The notes under the pieces were generated by a model. The model made no database searches. It saw only the letters and a program-made list of their open reading frames with translations, and was not told where the DNA came from. Positions 36,801 through 44,333 of a DNA stretch of 64,000 nucleotides are shown in pieces. The first letter of the stretch is position 1. Each line of letters begins with the position of its first letter. A program made the position numbers and the translations under genes. This stretch comes from JAWLHA01 sp041690535 (GTDB lineage: Bacteria; Pseudomonadota; Gammaproteobacteria; Thiohalomonadales; Thiohalomonadaceae). The stretch lies in contig JAWLHA010000002.1 of assembly GCA_041690535.1 (NCBI GenBank), positions 62,001-126,000 on the forward strand, in the 5' to 3' direction.

Positions 36801-37650
36801 GTGCCGTGTGCACTGGCTTATCCCACGGGCAGTCAGTAAGGCTTCCGTCAGGCATGGGCAGCCGCTCAAAGGATCCTAACTCTCCAAGTTGGGTCCCCCT
36901 AGGAACGCGCTTGCGACCTTCGGTCTGCAACTGGAAATCCCATGCATCGGCCGAAACGTCCAGATCAAACGCGGTGACATCCGCGCGGCGTAGCGCCCGA
37001 TACCCCTCCCGCAGCGCCGCCTCAGATTCAGCAACCACGTGGAATACGATCTCCTCCTCGCGCACTGTCCGATCCAGATAGCGTAGGCCTCGGTACTTCT
37101 CCGCGACCAGCTTACGCTTCCACGTGAGAAAGTCGCTCCAATCGGCCAGACGCTCTTCTGTCCTAACGGAGATCGGCACCAGGCTCTCAACGAGTTCCCG
37201 GCTAAGCACGTTGTCACAACGTCGTACGCCGCGTGCTGTCGGATCGTGTTGATAGGTAATCACGTCAAGCGCGCGCTCGAACTCCCGGGCAGGCGAGTCG
37301 GAGACCTCCATGATACCGCGCACCATGAACACCGGGTTCGGGAGGTGAAGCGGCCAGGAGCCGCGCAGGCAGATCGAGCGTCCCGGCGGGAAAGGCCAGT
37401 GACGGCCAAGCTGCAGCTCCGGGCGCAGTAACAGCGTGACGCTACCCTCGGAGGCCTGGGACCAGGTGATGTTGGCGGCGTAAAAGCGCGCCGGCATGCC
37501 ATCGGGGAAGAGGACATCAAGCAAATGTCGCAACAGATCATCATGTCGGGCCTGATCAGGGAAGTAACCGGCTTTTCGGTGCAGTCCCTGCAGGTCGCGC
37601 TCGATGCGCTCCCGCTGTCTGTCGTCGAACCAGACGTATAGATTATTCAT
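33808..37650 (-). CDS. COG1112-type superfamily 1 helicase with coiled-coil insert
   Basis: 1,280 residues. Walker A is LLQGPPGTGKTTVIAEA near residue 405, followed by SQAHTAVDNVLERL. Walker B FDVVIVDEVSKATP lies near 905 with LVGDHRQLPPVF. The C-terminal SF1 motifs include FRMHPQIMSLV, VVSFYARQ, INTVIRYQGKEKPIILVSLVR and NVAFSRAQELLVV. Between motifs I and II is a long helical insert (about residues 490-860) rich in Glu/Gln/Arg, probably coiled coil. This resembles Dna2/Upf1-like helicases of COG1112, which recur in bacterial defence operons. It is the first gene of the five-gene module, and the 200 bases upstream separate it from an IS remnant. Confidence 0.88.
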   Translation of the reverse strand: MNNLYVWFDDRQRERIERDLQGLHRKAGYFPDQARHDDLLRHLLDVLFPDGMPARFYAANITWSQASEGSVTLLLRPELQLGRHWPFPPGRSICLRGSWPLHLPNPVFMVRGIMEVSDSPAREFERALDVITYQHDPTARGVRRCDNVLSRELVESLVPISVRTEERLADWSDFLTWKRKLVAEKYRGLRYLDRTVREEEIVFHVVAESEAALREGYRALRRADVTAFDLDVSADAWDFQLQTEGRKRVPRGTQLGELGSFERLPMPDGSLTDCPWDKPVHTALAVALSDDDLNELQAAHDPEAWRQSLARQIPGQGYLAISATGDMALIHRHERAIQRLRDQGGYAPYLSSYLFDVTQARVPEETDAQEAPLAWHRLDLNPSQRNAVRKVLAAPDLCLLQGPPGTGKTTVIAEATLQLVRQGQKVLLASQAHTAVDNVLERLGEVPDLRAIRLGPPAKMSDGGKAFANEAALQRYYESLALGCEERFLQAWDGQDRCVAELEAWCERAAFALGDLRYAEQALADHRSRQRALVQAQQQAQEDLERQCQRRESAIGESNRLRSLLRLLDGAGLEADCVVALVEPEMHSFAKAMFALQTERVQLELNRADWECVPEQRPEMLSSLLLRWKALEAALPRLAQDVERLKAAGEGPLRDPAHALKIQTCEAALRDLTERLDEDGSLLPQWRDKRQELKQLRTSAAGGLDSAFYAALFTDAQHWMELSAHAAQAAHELQACLERLQKLGKAVESAIGRLREAAQRRLEAVAPQPIDESVWLSAQRELDAHRERERALEQQMTAQQTATGVLRRELPDMDEAASSALGETASFEALLQQAQAQLAQYRAVQKAHSEERTAWEALTRDWVQALRKPDAAVKDWNHFAPTFVENCNVVAITCNEREQTLEEGQHTHFDVVIVDEVSKATPVELLLPLMRGTRAVLVGDHRQLPPVFQESTDAVSWEDEVAVDDASEARTALTRANLRRFENMVTASLFKSHFEAAPEEIRARLDVQFRMHPQIMSLVNHFYERRLSCGLRDPDKERAHNLTIQGVGGQTLIEPDDHVLWVDTSRDLHGQPHREDSDSEGRPARTNKLEAELIAHTLVLLDEASTKAGWTAENRRPVGVVSFYARQCKLIRTAIRERVPQGRFRCLDVEINTVIRYQGKEKPIILVSLVRNDGSADHTDGVPRRKRSARANVARYEFINVAFSRAQELLVVFGAQAMFAPYEVQLPHMDRDGHSTRTVYRDILQELQRNGQLKPASAVMSPQRSGHGKRHRAFRQGDRR

Positions 37651-37848
37651 TATGGTCTGAGGATGGAGTGAGCCTGCGCGTGACCGGCCACCCTTATTAC
37701 GAGACCTACCCTAATCGGCCCCGGGGTCCAGAAGGAACCTCAAGGTGACGCGTCATCCGAGGCAACTGCCCATAATATTCCCGCTCACGCCCCACATCCT
37801 CCTCCATTCTGACTCCTTTCTGTTGTGGTCAATAAAACCGGGCTCTGG

Positions 37849-38060
37849 TTAAGCGGCCTTTTCGTACTGGGCCGGCGACTGGTAACCCAAGGCCAAATGC
37901 AGCCGGCGCGTGTTGCAGTATATCGTGGTTAGGCTCTAACGTCGCCCATCGCCTCCTCGCGCATCCAGTACAGACTGGTCGTTCCACTCGCGATTCACAG
38001 CTGAGGCTCGCTCGACCGGGGCATTATCCCAACAGTTGCCTTTGCGGCTGAGATCATGGC
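37849..38060 (-). pseudogene. IS3-family transposase remnant
   Basis: On the minus strand a broken reading frame shows LSRKGNCWDNAPVERAS, then after a frameshift REEAMGDVRA and a stop, then after another shift CNTRRLHLALGYQSPAQYEK ending in TAA at 37,849. These are the conserved C-terminal pieces of IS3-family (rve-type) transposases. The N-terminal two thirds, including the first two catalytic acids, are missing, and the glutamate-bearing helix is garbled. It is a dead fragment that points to past insertion between two accessory modules. The rest of 37,651-38,258 contains nothing else I recognise. Confidence 0.8.
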
Positions 38061-38258
38061 CAAAAAGTTCAACCGGTAGCACTTAGGCGGACCGCAGCCG
38101 GACGGACTGTAAAGGGCCCGTTAACGCCCCCTCGCCCCCCCTACCCACTCACTGTGTACCACATATATTCCTTGCAGTTCAATAACTTACAATTGCCTCT
38201 TTGCTTTGGAACCACTATAGTGTTGCCGGAACTGGGGCACGAATGGGAGGAATACGCC

Positions 38259-39122
38259 ATGGCGAAGCAGCAACGCATGAACGAGGGGGCAATAGACGCG
38301 CTAGCCGCAATCCCGCCCCTGCTGGAGGCAAGCTCGGGCCAGCCGAACGCGCAGGTAAAGGGCCAGATCGAAACCTTTCTGCGCGGCTATGACTTTGCCG
38401 GTGCACAGAAACCCGCCGTTTTCGAGCTGGTCGATGCCCTGCTCTATTCCGACCTCGCCCCGTTGGCGGCGGAGCTGGCGCCGCAGCTGGACCTTTCCGG
38501 CTACCGCCTCGCCAGCCAGCCCTTCCATTCCCTGCGCCGGCACACCGGCAAGGTGGTCACAGCACTGTTTGCAGTGGTGCCGGCGCTCATTGAGGCGGGC
38601 ATGGACCCGCACGAGACCAGCTCCGGTCTCTCCTTGGCCGACTGGCTTACCGAATACGCCTTCGATGGTGACGCCGCAGTGTTGTGGCAGCAGCCACGCC
38701 ACACTGACGCGCTCGCGCTAATGGATTACGCCCCATCACTGGAGGCAATCCGGCGACCGGAGAAATTCCTCTACCAACTGGCCCACCTCGGCGGTGAGCG
38801 GGCGATCCGCGAGACGCTGGAGCGCACCGACTGGGATATCGATTCCAGCTTTGATACTCCCGTCGTACCCGGCTTTTCAACCGGGCGCCCGGCCCTGGGT
38901 CTAGCCGCTGGGTACCGTGACCTGCCGGCGGTGCAGTGCCTGCTCGCCTGCGGCGCCTCACCCTTGATACCGGTTCACGACTACCGGCGCACTAGGAAGG
39001 TGGTGCCGCTGGTCGAATATGCCGCCCATTACCCGCGGGAGATCCGGGCAGCGCTCGAGGGAGCGTATCTCGACGCCCAGCGAGGCACACGTTTAGATAA
39101 CGACACGCCCATCGGGCTATAA
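38259..39122 (+). CDS. Ankyrin-repeat-like hypothetical protein
   Basis: 287 residues from the ATG at 38259, which follows a GGGAGGAA ribosome site; the frame is open from 38154. The protein is mostly alpha-helical. RPALGLAAGYRDLPAVQCLLACGASPLIP near residue 225 has the shape of an ankyrin repeat, and weaker helix pairs occur before it (GLSLADWLTEYAFDGD). There are no catalytic motifs. It stands alone on the plus strand between the IS remnant and a convergent exonuclease gene. Possibly a protein-binding factor. The gap downstream (39,123-39,495) holds no supportable gene. Confidence 0.6.
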   Translation: MAKQQRMNEGAIDALAAIPPLLEASSGQPNAQVKGQIETFLRGYDFAGAQKPAVFELVDALLYSDLAPLAAELAPQLDLSGYRLASQPFHSLRRHTGKVVTALFAVVPALIEAGMDPHETSSGLSLADWLTEYAFDGDAAVLWQQPRHTDALALMDYAPSLEAIRRPEKFLYQLAHLGGERAIRETLERTDWDIDSSFDTPVVPGFSTGRPALGLAAGYRDLPAVQCLLACGASPLIPVHDYRRTRKVVPLVEYAAHYPREIRAALEGAYLDAQRGTRLDNDTPIGL

Positions 39123-39495
39123 GGGCACCACCTCGTGGCCATCGAACACACCATCATCGATCTGGCACCTTAGGGGTGGGGCGAATGCAGGAAACGCCAG
39201 GCCCCGTTGGAGCTTTTTCCTTCCGATAAACGAAAATTATCGGAACTATGCAGTGGGCGCGTTGCGATTAGCCACACCTTCGAAGGGATTCGGTGCGGTC
39301 CCGACAGATCGATGGGGTGCACGGCCTCGTTATCCTGTAGCTCATAGACAGGTATATTGAACGGTACAGGGTGGCCACTCGCCTCCACATCCAATACGAA
39401 TTACATTTCGTTCTCGCCTCTCTGGCCGTTCAGTACCGAAGCACACCCAACCGCTGCGACTTACCACGTTCAGTAGCACTTTCAAACAGCGCCCT

Positions 39496-40062
39496 TTAAC
39501 CGAAAGGTTGGCCCGTACGCCGCTCCGTCTCGCGGACAATTCGAACGATATTTCGTACATCCTCAAGTGCCCGGTGCTGTGTGCCCTGGAACTGAAGACG
39601 GAGGAAATTCAGCATGCGACCAACACCCTTCGGTTTCGTCTCCAGGCGCTTGGCAGTCTCGTCCTTCAGGTTCAGATGACCCGCGAACGGATAAGCGACC
39701 CCATGCCGATCACAATCGGCTTTAAACTGGTTGCGGTCGTACGCCCCCCAGGAGCAGAACAGCGGCTCGTTCGGTCCACCGATACCAAACCGATCGACCA
39801 GCTCGCTCAAGACCTCAGGAAAATCACGGGCGTTGTCGACATCCACTTGGCGGATGTGCGTCAGCGACTTGCAGAACTCCGACAGGCGCGGACGTTCCAG
39901 CGGCCGGACGAAGGCTTGGTATTCTTCCAGCGTCTCTAGTGTCTCCCCGTGCACCAATGCCGCGCCAATTTCGATAATCTCATTGGGATACGGCTGTCCA
40001 CGGATACGGCGTAGCCCTTGAGGATCGTCGTCGGCCCAACAGGTCGCTTCCAGATCGATCAC
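39496..40062 (-). CDS. DEDD-family 3'-5' exonuclease
   Basis: 188 residues with the ExoI motif IDLEATCW, PNEIIEIGAALV, ExoII around CSWGAYDRNQF and ExoIII HRALEDVRNIVRI, giving the DEDDh set. It resembles KapD/ERI-1-like small exonucleases that trim RNA or DNA. The only canonical in-frame start is a GTG giving VIDLEAT, which puts the catalytic Asp at residue 3. A GGAGG lies 25-29 bases upstream (40,087-40,091), too far for that GTG, so the real start may be a non-ATG codon a few residues earlier. It could act in housekeeping RNA turnover or in the island's defence functions. Confidence 0.78.
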   Translation of the reverse strand: MIDLEATCWADDDPQGLRRIRGQPYPNEIIEIGAALVHGETLETLEEYQAFVRPLERPRLSEFCKSLTHIRQVDVDNARDFPEVLSELVDRFGIGGPNEPLFCSWGAYDRNQFKADCDRHGVAYPFAGHLNLKDETAKRLETKPKGVGRMLNFLRLQFQGTQHRALEDVRNIVRIVRETERRTGQPFG

Positions 40063-40315
40063 GAGAAGGTCTTTAGTATTGAAGTCGCACCTCCGACAGG
40101 TAGTCAGCTATAAAACAACAGGCATTGATTTTCGGGACCGGAGCGAATGGCTGAGCTTGCTCCGCCGACACCGCTCTATCCCGCCGCGGTGGCGAATCTA
40201 ACCGAGATCTCCAACAAGGCCGCGAGTCTTGCTGCCGGGGAGGTCCGCCACACCGGTGAGCATGTGGATGTTCCCCAAACGTTCCCTCGCAGGATAAGGG
40301 AACGATGAGGAACGA

Positions 40316-41059
40316 TCATGCGTCTCGACCGGTGTCTCCCCGTTTGGCCGGTTTGCCCGGCGCGACAAGGGGTTGCGACTCCGCCTTCTGCCGTTGGGCG
40401 CACCGCCTCAAATAATCAGAGACTTTACGCGGCAACCTGCTTCGGTAGGGCACGGAATTTCCGGTGACAACATCGCATCCGCCATAATTCAGTGAAGGAC
40501 GATATCCTGACAGCTCCTCGTGGTAGCCCAACAGTCGCGATTCAATAGCGCGGAACGCACGTCGTTCGGCGATCTTCGCTTGTGGTACTTTGAACTCAAT
40601 TGGGATCAGGAACACCCTGAATACACCCTGCAGAAGACAAGCAAGCCCGGCGGCAACGCGGGGGTTTTGTCGGTCCAACAACAGCACATGCCTCCTCCAG
40701 TAGGTACCGTGACACACCGAATCTCCCTCCCCGCCATAACATCCCCTACCCACGCCAAGCTTCGCGCGAAGGTAGGGGAGGAATCTCCTAGCCGTTTCAC
40801 CGATATAGATGATGTAGCCAGCGTTGTCAGTAATGATGTAGACACCCCGCTTATCCGAATACGGGTGATCGGCTGCACACTTCTTCCTGCGCTTACCCAG
40901 CGCCTCTGTAGCCTCTCGCACAGGCGAGATCACAAGATCGGGATCCTGGCCGCCATGACCCATACGTTCCACGAGATCTGTCACCACTACCCTCTTTTTC
41001 GCAGGCAGTGTCACGCAACGAAGCTCGGGCAAAGGTTTTTGCGACGGACTCTGCTGCAT
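40316..41059 (-). CDS. GIY-YIG-fold protein
   Basis: 247 residues from an ATG five bases after the upstream gene's stop, with CGGAGTGG as ribosome site; the frame extends to 41236 inside the upstream gene. RGVYIITDNAGYIIYIGET (about residues 70-90) is a GIY-YIG signature with its two strands, and basic residues follow (ARRFLPYLRAKLG). The fold occurs in homing endonucleases, UvrC and mobile-element proteins. A distal catalytic glutamate may be in AIESRLLGYHEEL. It is the third gene of a small regulator-type operon. DNA cleavage is possible but not shown. The 253 bases beyond its stop hold nothing recognisable. Confidence 0.6.
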   Translation of the reverse strand: MQQSPSQKPLPELRCVTLPAKKRVVVTDLVERMGHGGQDPDLVISPVREATEALGKRRKKCAADHPYSDKRGVYIITDNAGYIIYIGETARRFLPYLRAKLGVGRGCYGGEGDSVCHGTYWRRHVLLLDRQNPRVAAGLACLLQGVFRVFLIPIEFKVPQAKIAERRAFRAIESRLLGYHEELSGYRPSLNYGGCDVVTGNSVPYRSRLPRKVSDYLRRCAQRQKAESQPLVAPGKPAKRGDTGRDA

Positions 41060-41063
41060 TGCC

Positions 41064-41900
41064 TTACCACTCCGAACCACTGGACGCAACTCGCGCCTGA
41101 ACACTTGGGTCGGAGTTGGCCGCATCGGGTGCGTTACGGATCGTCCAAGCCGCACGGAGTTCGTACTCACGCCGCACAAGATTCCGCCACAGGTCCAACT
41201 TGGACAGGACGGTGCCTTTGTCAGAGGTCGAGTCAAACCAATAAACGAGACAGTCGATCAAACGGGCAACGGTAGGGTGTGGTTCGGCACCGTCTCTCAT
41301 CCAGCGATAACTTGCAGTCGCATCTCGCCCCAGCAGTTGACTGAGTTCGCTCGGTGACACCCCAGGAAGCCGATTCCGTAAATCGTGAAAAGTCCGCGGT
41401 ATCAAGGTCGCTCGTGCAACATAATCTTCGTTAGAATCCAAGAAACGAATCAGCAAGGCGAGAGCTTCATCCGTGATCCCATAAAACCGCGACCCGTTAC
41501 TTCGGCAATCAGCGACGGAATCCGCTTGCAATTCGGCTTCAATCGATGCGATAACCGGTCGGTGCTGCTGTTGCTCTTTCTCCAGCGCCTGGCGCGCGGT
41601 TTTGCCCTGACACTTTTCCAAGCCAAGATTCCTCGTTTTCTCGAGGAGTCGCCCGAGTTCTCGTTCCAGCTTCTTGCGCCTCTTCACGAGCGGATCCGTG
41701 ACGTGCTTATACCAACTCGGCGTATTCAGGCCCAGAATCGAAATCATCCCGTGCACTTGCAGCCCGAGTTTGCTTTGCAGCTGCAGCAGGTCGACGCCCA
41801 AAATAGGCCGCTCGAAACCAATATCGCCGAGAGCGAAATTGCCGATGCTGTTCACGGCCGAATTGTCAACGATATCTAATTCTTGATTCAGGTTTGGCAT
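41064..41900 (-). CDS. Putative DNA-binding protein of a mobile-element module
   Basis: 278 residues. A central coiled-coil-like stretch (KRRKKLERELGRLLEKTRN; ALEKEQQQHRPVIASIEAEL) is followed near residue 180 by SPSELSQLLGRDATASYRWMRDG, which fits a helix-turn-helix. Similar proteins are common in integrative elements as regulators or transfer-related factors, but I cannot name a family. It lies 13 bases after the first gene of the operon and four bases before the GIY-YIG gene, and has a CGGAG ribosome site. Confidence 0.55.
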   Translation of the reverse strand: MPNLNQELDIVDNSAVNSIGNFALGDIGFERPILGVDLLQLQSKLGLQVHGMISILGLNTPSWYKHVTDPLVKRRKKLERELGRLLEKTRNLGLEKCQGKTARQALEKEQQQHRPVIASIEAELQADSVADCRSNGSRFYGITDEALALLIRFLDSNEDYVARATLIPRTFHDLRNRLPGVSPSELSQLLGRDATASYRWMRDGAEPHPTVARLIDCLVYWFDSTSDKGTVLSKLDLWRNLVRREYELRAAWTIRNAPDAANSDPSVQARVASSGSEW

Positions 41901-41913
41901 GTCGTTGCTCCGT

Positions 41914-42579
41914 TCAAATCGTGGAATGAGTGAATGATGGCTGCGCAGAGTTCTTTGGAACGGCGTGGGCCGGGCTCAGTGCCGGAAAGGCCACTTCAAC
42001 GGGCTCAGCGGTGATCGGCCTTACTGACTGTATCGATCGCGTGTCGTACACAGTGGCGCGAGCGACTCGCCTCCCGTTTTCCTGCGTTCGCCAAACGAAG
42101 ACCTCCACCCCAACAAACGGGTCCTCCAAACGGAGTCGATCGATGTAGTGTGGCATCCTGCCAATGAAGTCCTTCGTTGACATCAGCGCGCGTATGTCCA
42201 CCGGGTGATAGCCATCATCGGTCAAATAGCGCTTCCAGAACTCTGCCACCGCGGTCTCACAGGCCCCATTCAGGCGATGCAAATCGAACACACTCTTCCG
42301 CTCCCACGACCCGAACCAGTGTGGGCTGTTGACTGGCCTCCACGCCGATACCTGAATTTCCACAGGCACCAGTCGATCCCCATTCGCTTTCGCCGCGCGG
42401 GACGCGTCAGTAATGGCTTCACGTGCGAAACGTCTGCCGCAGAGCACGGTGGGCCCGCCCTGCGGGTACCGGATAGCCGGATCTCCGGAACACACGTTCT
42501 CGATAAAATACCGCCTCCTCGGAACTGGATTAGTCACCCATGAGTACAGCGTCACAATGTGATGTTTTATCCTCGTCAT
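41914..42579 (-). CDS. Hypothetical protein, first gene of operator-controlled operon
   Basis: 221 residues from the ATG at 42579 behind a strong GGGGAG site (the frame is open to 42675). No recognised domain; Trp-rich in the middle (SWRPV-like SAWRPVNSPHWFGSW) with a beta-rich C-terminal part. It is the first cistron after three palindromic operators, so its expression, with that of the next two genes, is probably repressed by the small HTH protein encoded upstream. Its role is unknown; the genetic setting suggests mobile-element regulation or anti-restriction. Confidence 0.5.
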   Translation of the reverse strand: MTRIKHHIVTLYSWVTNPVPRRRYFIENVCSGDPAIRYPQGGPTVLCGRRFAREAITDASRAAKANGDRLVPVEIQVSAWRPVNSPHWFGSWERKSVFDLHRLNGACETAVAEFWKRYLTDDGYHPVDIRALMSTKDFIGRMPHYIDRLRLEDPFVGVEVFVWRTQENGRRVARATVYDTRSIQSVRPITAEPVEVAFPALSPAHAVPKNSAQPSFTHSTI

Positions 42580-42598
42580 GTCAGCTCCCCTGACTACA

Positions 42599-42615
42599 TA
42601 CGTACGTTGTACGTA
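42599..42615. promoter_or_regulatory. Palindromic operator site 1
   Basis: TACGTAC-GTT-GTACGTA, a perfect 7-base inverted repeat (eight counting the flanking A/T) with a three-base centre. It lies about 20 bases upstream of the ATG at 42579, where a bound repressor would block transcription or elongation into the operon. Confidence 0.75.
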
Positions 42616-42660
42616 TTTCAGCTTAAAAAGAAGGGCACTTACGTGCCAGTCATTTCCTTC

Positions 42661-42689
42661 CCATAATACGTACACTGTACGTATTATGG
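42661..42689. promoter_or_regulatory. Palindromic operator site 2 (13-base arms)
   Basis: The same TACGTAC-N3-GTACGTA core, here extended to a perfect 13-base inverted repeat (CCATAATACGTAC and its complement). The centre is 68 bases from site 1. On the minus strand it covers a possible -10 element (CATAAT or ATAATA) with TTGAGG 16-17 bases upstream. Confidence 0.75.
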
Positions 42690-42692
42690 AGC

Positions 42693-42720
42693 AAAAAAAG
42701 TTGACCTCAAGGGGGTCAAC
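42693..42720 (-). terminator. Intrinsic terminator after the small HTH gene
   Basis: On the minus strand GTTGACC-CCCTTGA-GGTCAAC forms a seven-base-pair stem followed by seven T. It lies about 45 bases beyond the HTH gene's stop and between operator sites 3 and 2, so it separates the regulator transcript from the operon downstream. Confidence 0.75.
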
Positions 42721-42729
42721 GTGGGAGCC

Positions 42730-42758
42730 AGTTTACGTACCTTGTACGTATTTGTCAA
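42730..42758 (-). promoter_or_regulatory. Promoter-like sequence overlapped by operator site 3
   Basis: On the minus strand TTGACA (42758-42753) is followed after exactly 17 bases by TAAACT (42735-42730), a good sigma-70-like pair. Operator site 3 (TACGTAC-CTT-GTACGTA, 42734-42750) fills the spacer, an ideal place for repression. Oddly, the terminator begins only a few bases after the expected start point. Confidence 0.6.
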
Positions 42759-42765
42759 GCGGTAA

Positions 42766-42972
42766 TTATAAGCGAGGTGGATAGGGGATGTGGTTTTTGA
42801 GACAAAAGAGCTCCACCAAAGCTTCAGGCATAGCTCTGTGAGAAGCTGCGTCGGTCGGCGCCTCCCAACCCTGCCACCGCCGGAGCGCCACATGCACGTC
42901 CTGCGCCGCCTCTAACTGTGTCTTGCCAGCGCGCAAGCGCAGTTTCTTGATTTGTTCTGGGGTCAAAGGCAT
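42766..42972 (-). CDS. Small XRE-type helix-turn-helix regulator
   Basis: 68 residues from the ATG at 42972 (a TTG at 43008 is also open). LTPEQIKKLRLRAGKTQLEAAQDVHVALRRWQ fits the XRE-like helix-turn-helix of small phage and integrative-element regulators, whose typical wording is close to this. It is the best candidate for binding the three TACGTAC palindromes just downstream. The stretch from 42,973 to 43,344 has no further gene I can support. Confidence 0.7.
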   Translation of the reverse strand: MPLTPEQIKKLRLRAGKTQLEAAQDVHVALRRWQGWEAPTDAASHRAMPEALVELFCLKNHIPYPPRL

Positions 42973-43344
42973 GGCGGGACTTGTTACCAAGATTGATCTG
43001 AGGGACAAAACACGGGCGCATTTCAGTGAACGTGACCAGGCATTCGCCTAGTTCTGACCGCTGCGCACACGGGCCCATTGCTTTTTACTCGGTTCACCCA
43101 CCTTTGGTCAAGTCGCAATGGTCTTGCGCATCGACCCACCGGCTGCGGCGAAAAACCTCGTTCTTGTCTGAAGTGGCAGCTTCAACGATTTATGAGGGCT
43201 CGCGCGAACATGTCAAGAGTCCGCTCGCCCGGCCATCGTGTGCTGTGGATGCACATCTGTGGCCGGGATGCTGAACAATGTTACACCTGTACAGAGTTTG
43301 GTCTCGAACAGTTCAAGCACACCAACTACGATCTTGCCCGTTCC

Positions 43345-43974
43345 TCAACATTGCTGTGCGGATTCGTGAACCGCCGGGACATATCCAGCGGCAATGGTAT
43401 TCACGGTTGACCGGGGTGTGAGCACAGTTAGGCGGCTCGTCGGTCTAAGTACCCTTTCTACATAGCCCTCAAAGGACCACCGCAAAGCACTGCCATTCCA
43501 GAGGAGCCACGGGCTATCGTCGATGACGACCATGGTGCCATCCGGGAGTTCGGGTGCCACAGCGGTGTAGAATGAGCGGGTGAGGGCATCCGAAAAACAA
43601 TCATCAAAAATGGCTTGGTCAATCGGCTTAATGCTCTTCGAGCAGTGCGGAACACGGCCCGGGTTGGCTTCCAGCCAGAGCTGCTTGAAACGACTGAAGT
43701 CCTCCCGGCGGCACTCGGCGCAGGGGCGATGCCCGGCGGCCAGTGCTGTGGCTTCATCTAGAAAGAACAGCTCGGTATAGGCGCCCGGCGTCATCAGAGT
43801 GCGCCGGCGCCCTTTGAACGCCAGCCGGCAGGTAATCCATGGTTTGCTTTTCTGCCAAGCGCGGGTGACTTCCTGCCGCTTGTTGTGCAGTATGCCCCGA
43901 TTCCCCATCAGGGCGCCGCGGGCGGACACCGCCTCAATGTCACCGTATGGATTTACTCGGTTTCGTAGTGGCAC
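43345..43974 (-). CDS. Conserved hypothetical protein with Cys-x2-Cys site
   Basis: 209 residues from a GTG start with AAGGATAA upstream. The opening MPLRNRVNPYGDIEAV...RGALMGNRGILHN, the segment TPGAYTELFFLDEATALAAGHRPCAECRR and the HRPCAECRR motif belong to a conserved, uncharacterised family that I have seen in many proteobacteria. The Cys pair and a nearby His could bind zinc. No partner is adjacent. The gap between it and the Wadjet operon (43,975-44,333) shows nothing supportable. Confidence 0.65.
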   Translation of the reverse strand: MPLRNRVNPYGDIEAVSARGALMGNRGILHNKRQEVTRAWQKSKPWITCRLAFKGRRRTLMTPGAYTELFFLDEATALAAGHRPCAECRREDFSRFKQLWLEANPGRVPHCSKSIKPIDQAIFDDCFSDALTRSFYTAVAPELPDGTMVVIDDSPWLLWNGSALRWSFEGYVERVLRPTSRLTVLTPRSTVNTIAAGYVPAVHESAQQC

Positions 43975-44333
43975 TAGTGATTATCCTTATGTTCCTTTCC
44001 TGCCTTCCTGAGTTGACCGTCGGTCACACTTCAGGATACGAATGGGCTAAATGGCGTGACCGGGCCCACTGGTAACGAATCGAATTCTCCCTTCCGGGAG
44101 TTAGCTGGAAGATATTCACCGACACCGCCCATTGCACGATAATTGCCGTGCCTTAAGCACGTACGTCCCTTGAGGGTCTAGAACGACTTTAGCGGGCCAT
44201 CTGGACACTCTTTCCATCTGTCACCACAGCCGACGCGGAGCAGCTCGTGAGTAACTCAATCGGAAGCTTATTCGCCATAGCTGGATGTCTTGTTCGAAGA
44301 GTACTGGGTCTCTCACGCTCAGTGAGTGCCACC

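Noticed and set aside
33808..37650. Mokosh or another named COG1112-helicase system
   Set aside because: The Mokosh types I know pair this helicase with kinase or PLD domains; here its partner is a PIN protein and the PLD gene belongs to a different operon 10 kb away.
40176..40403. Short minus-strand frame after the GIY-YIG gene
   Set aside because: Overlaps the end of that gene in another frame and shows no ribosome site or domain.
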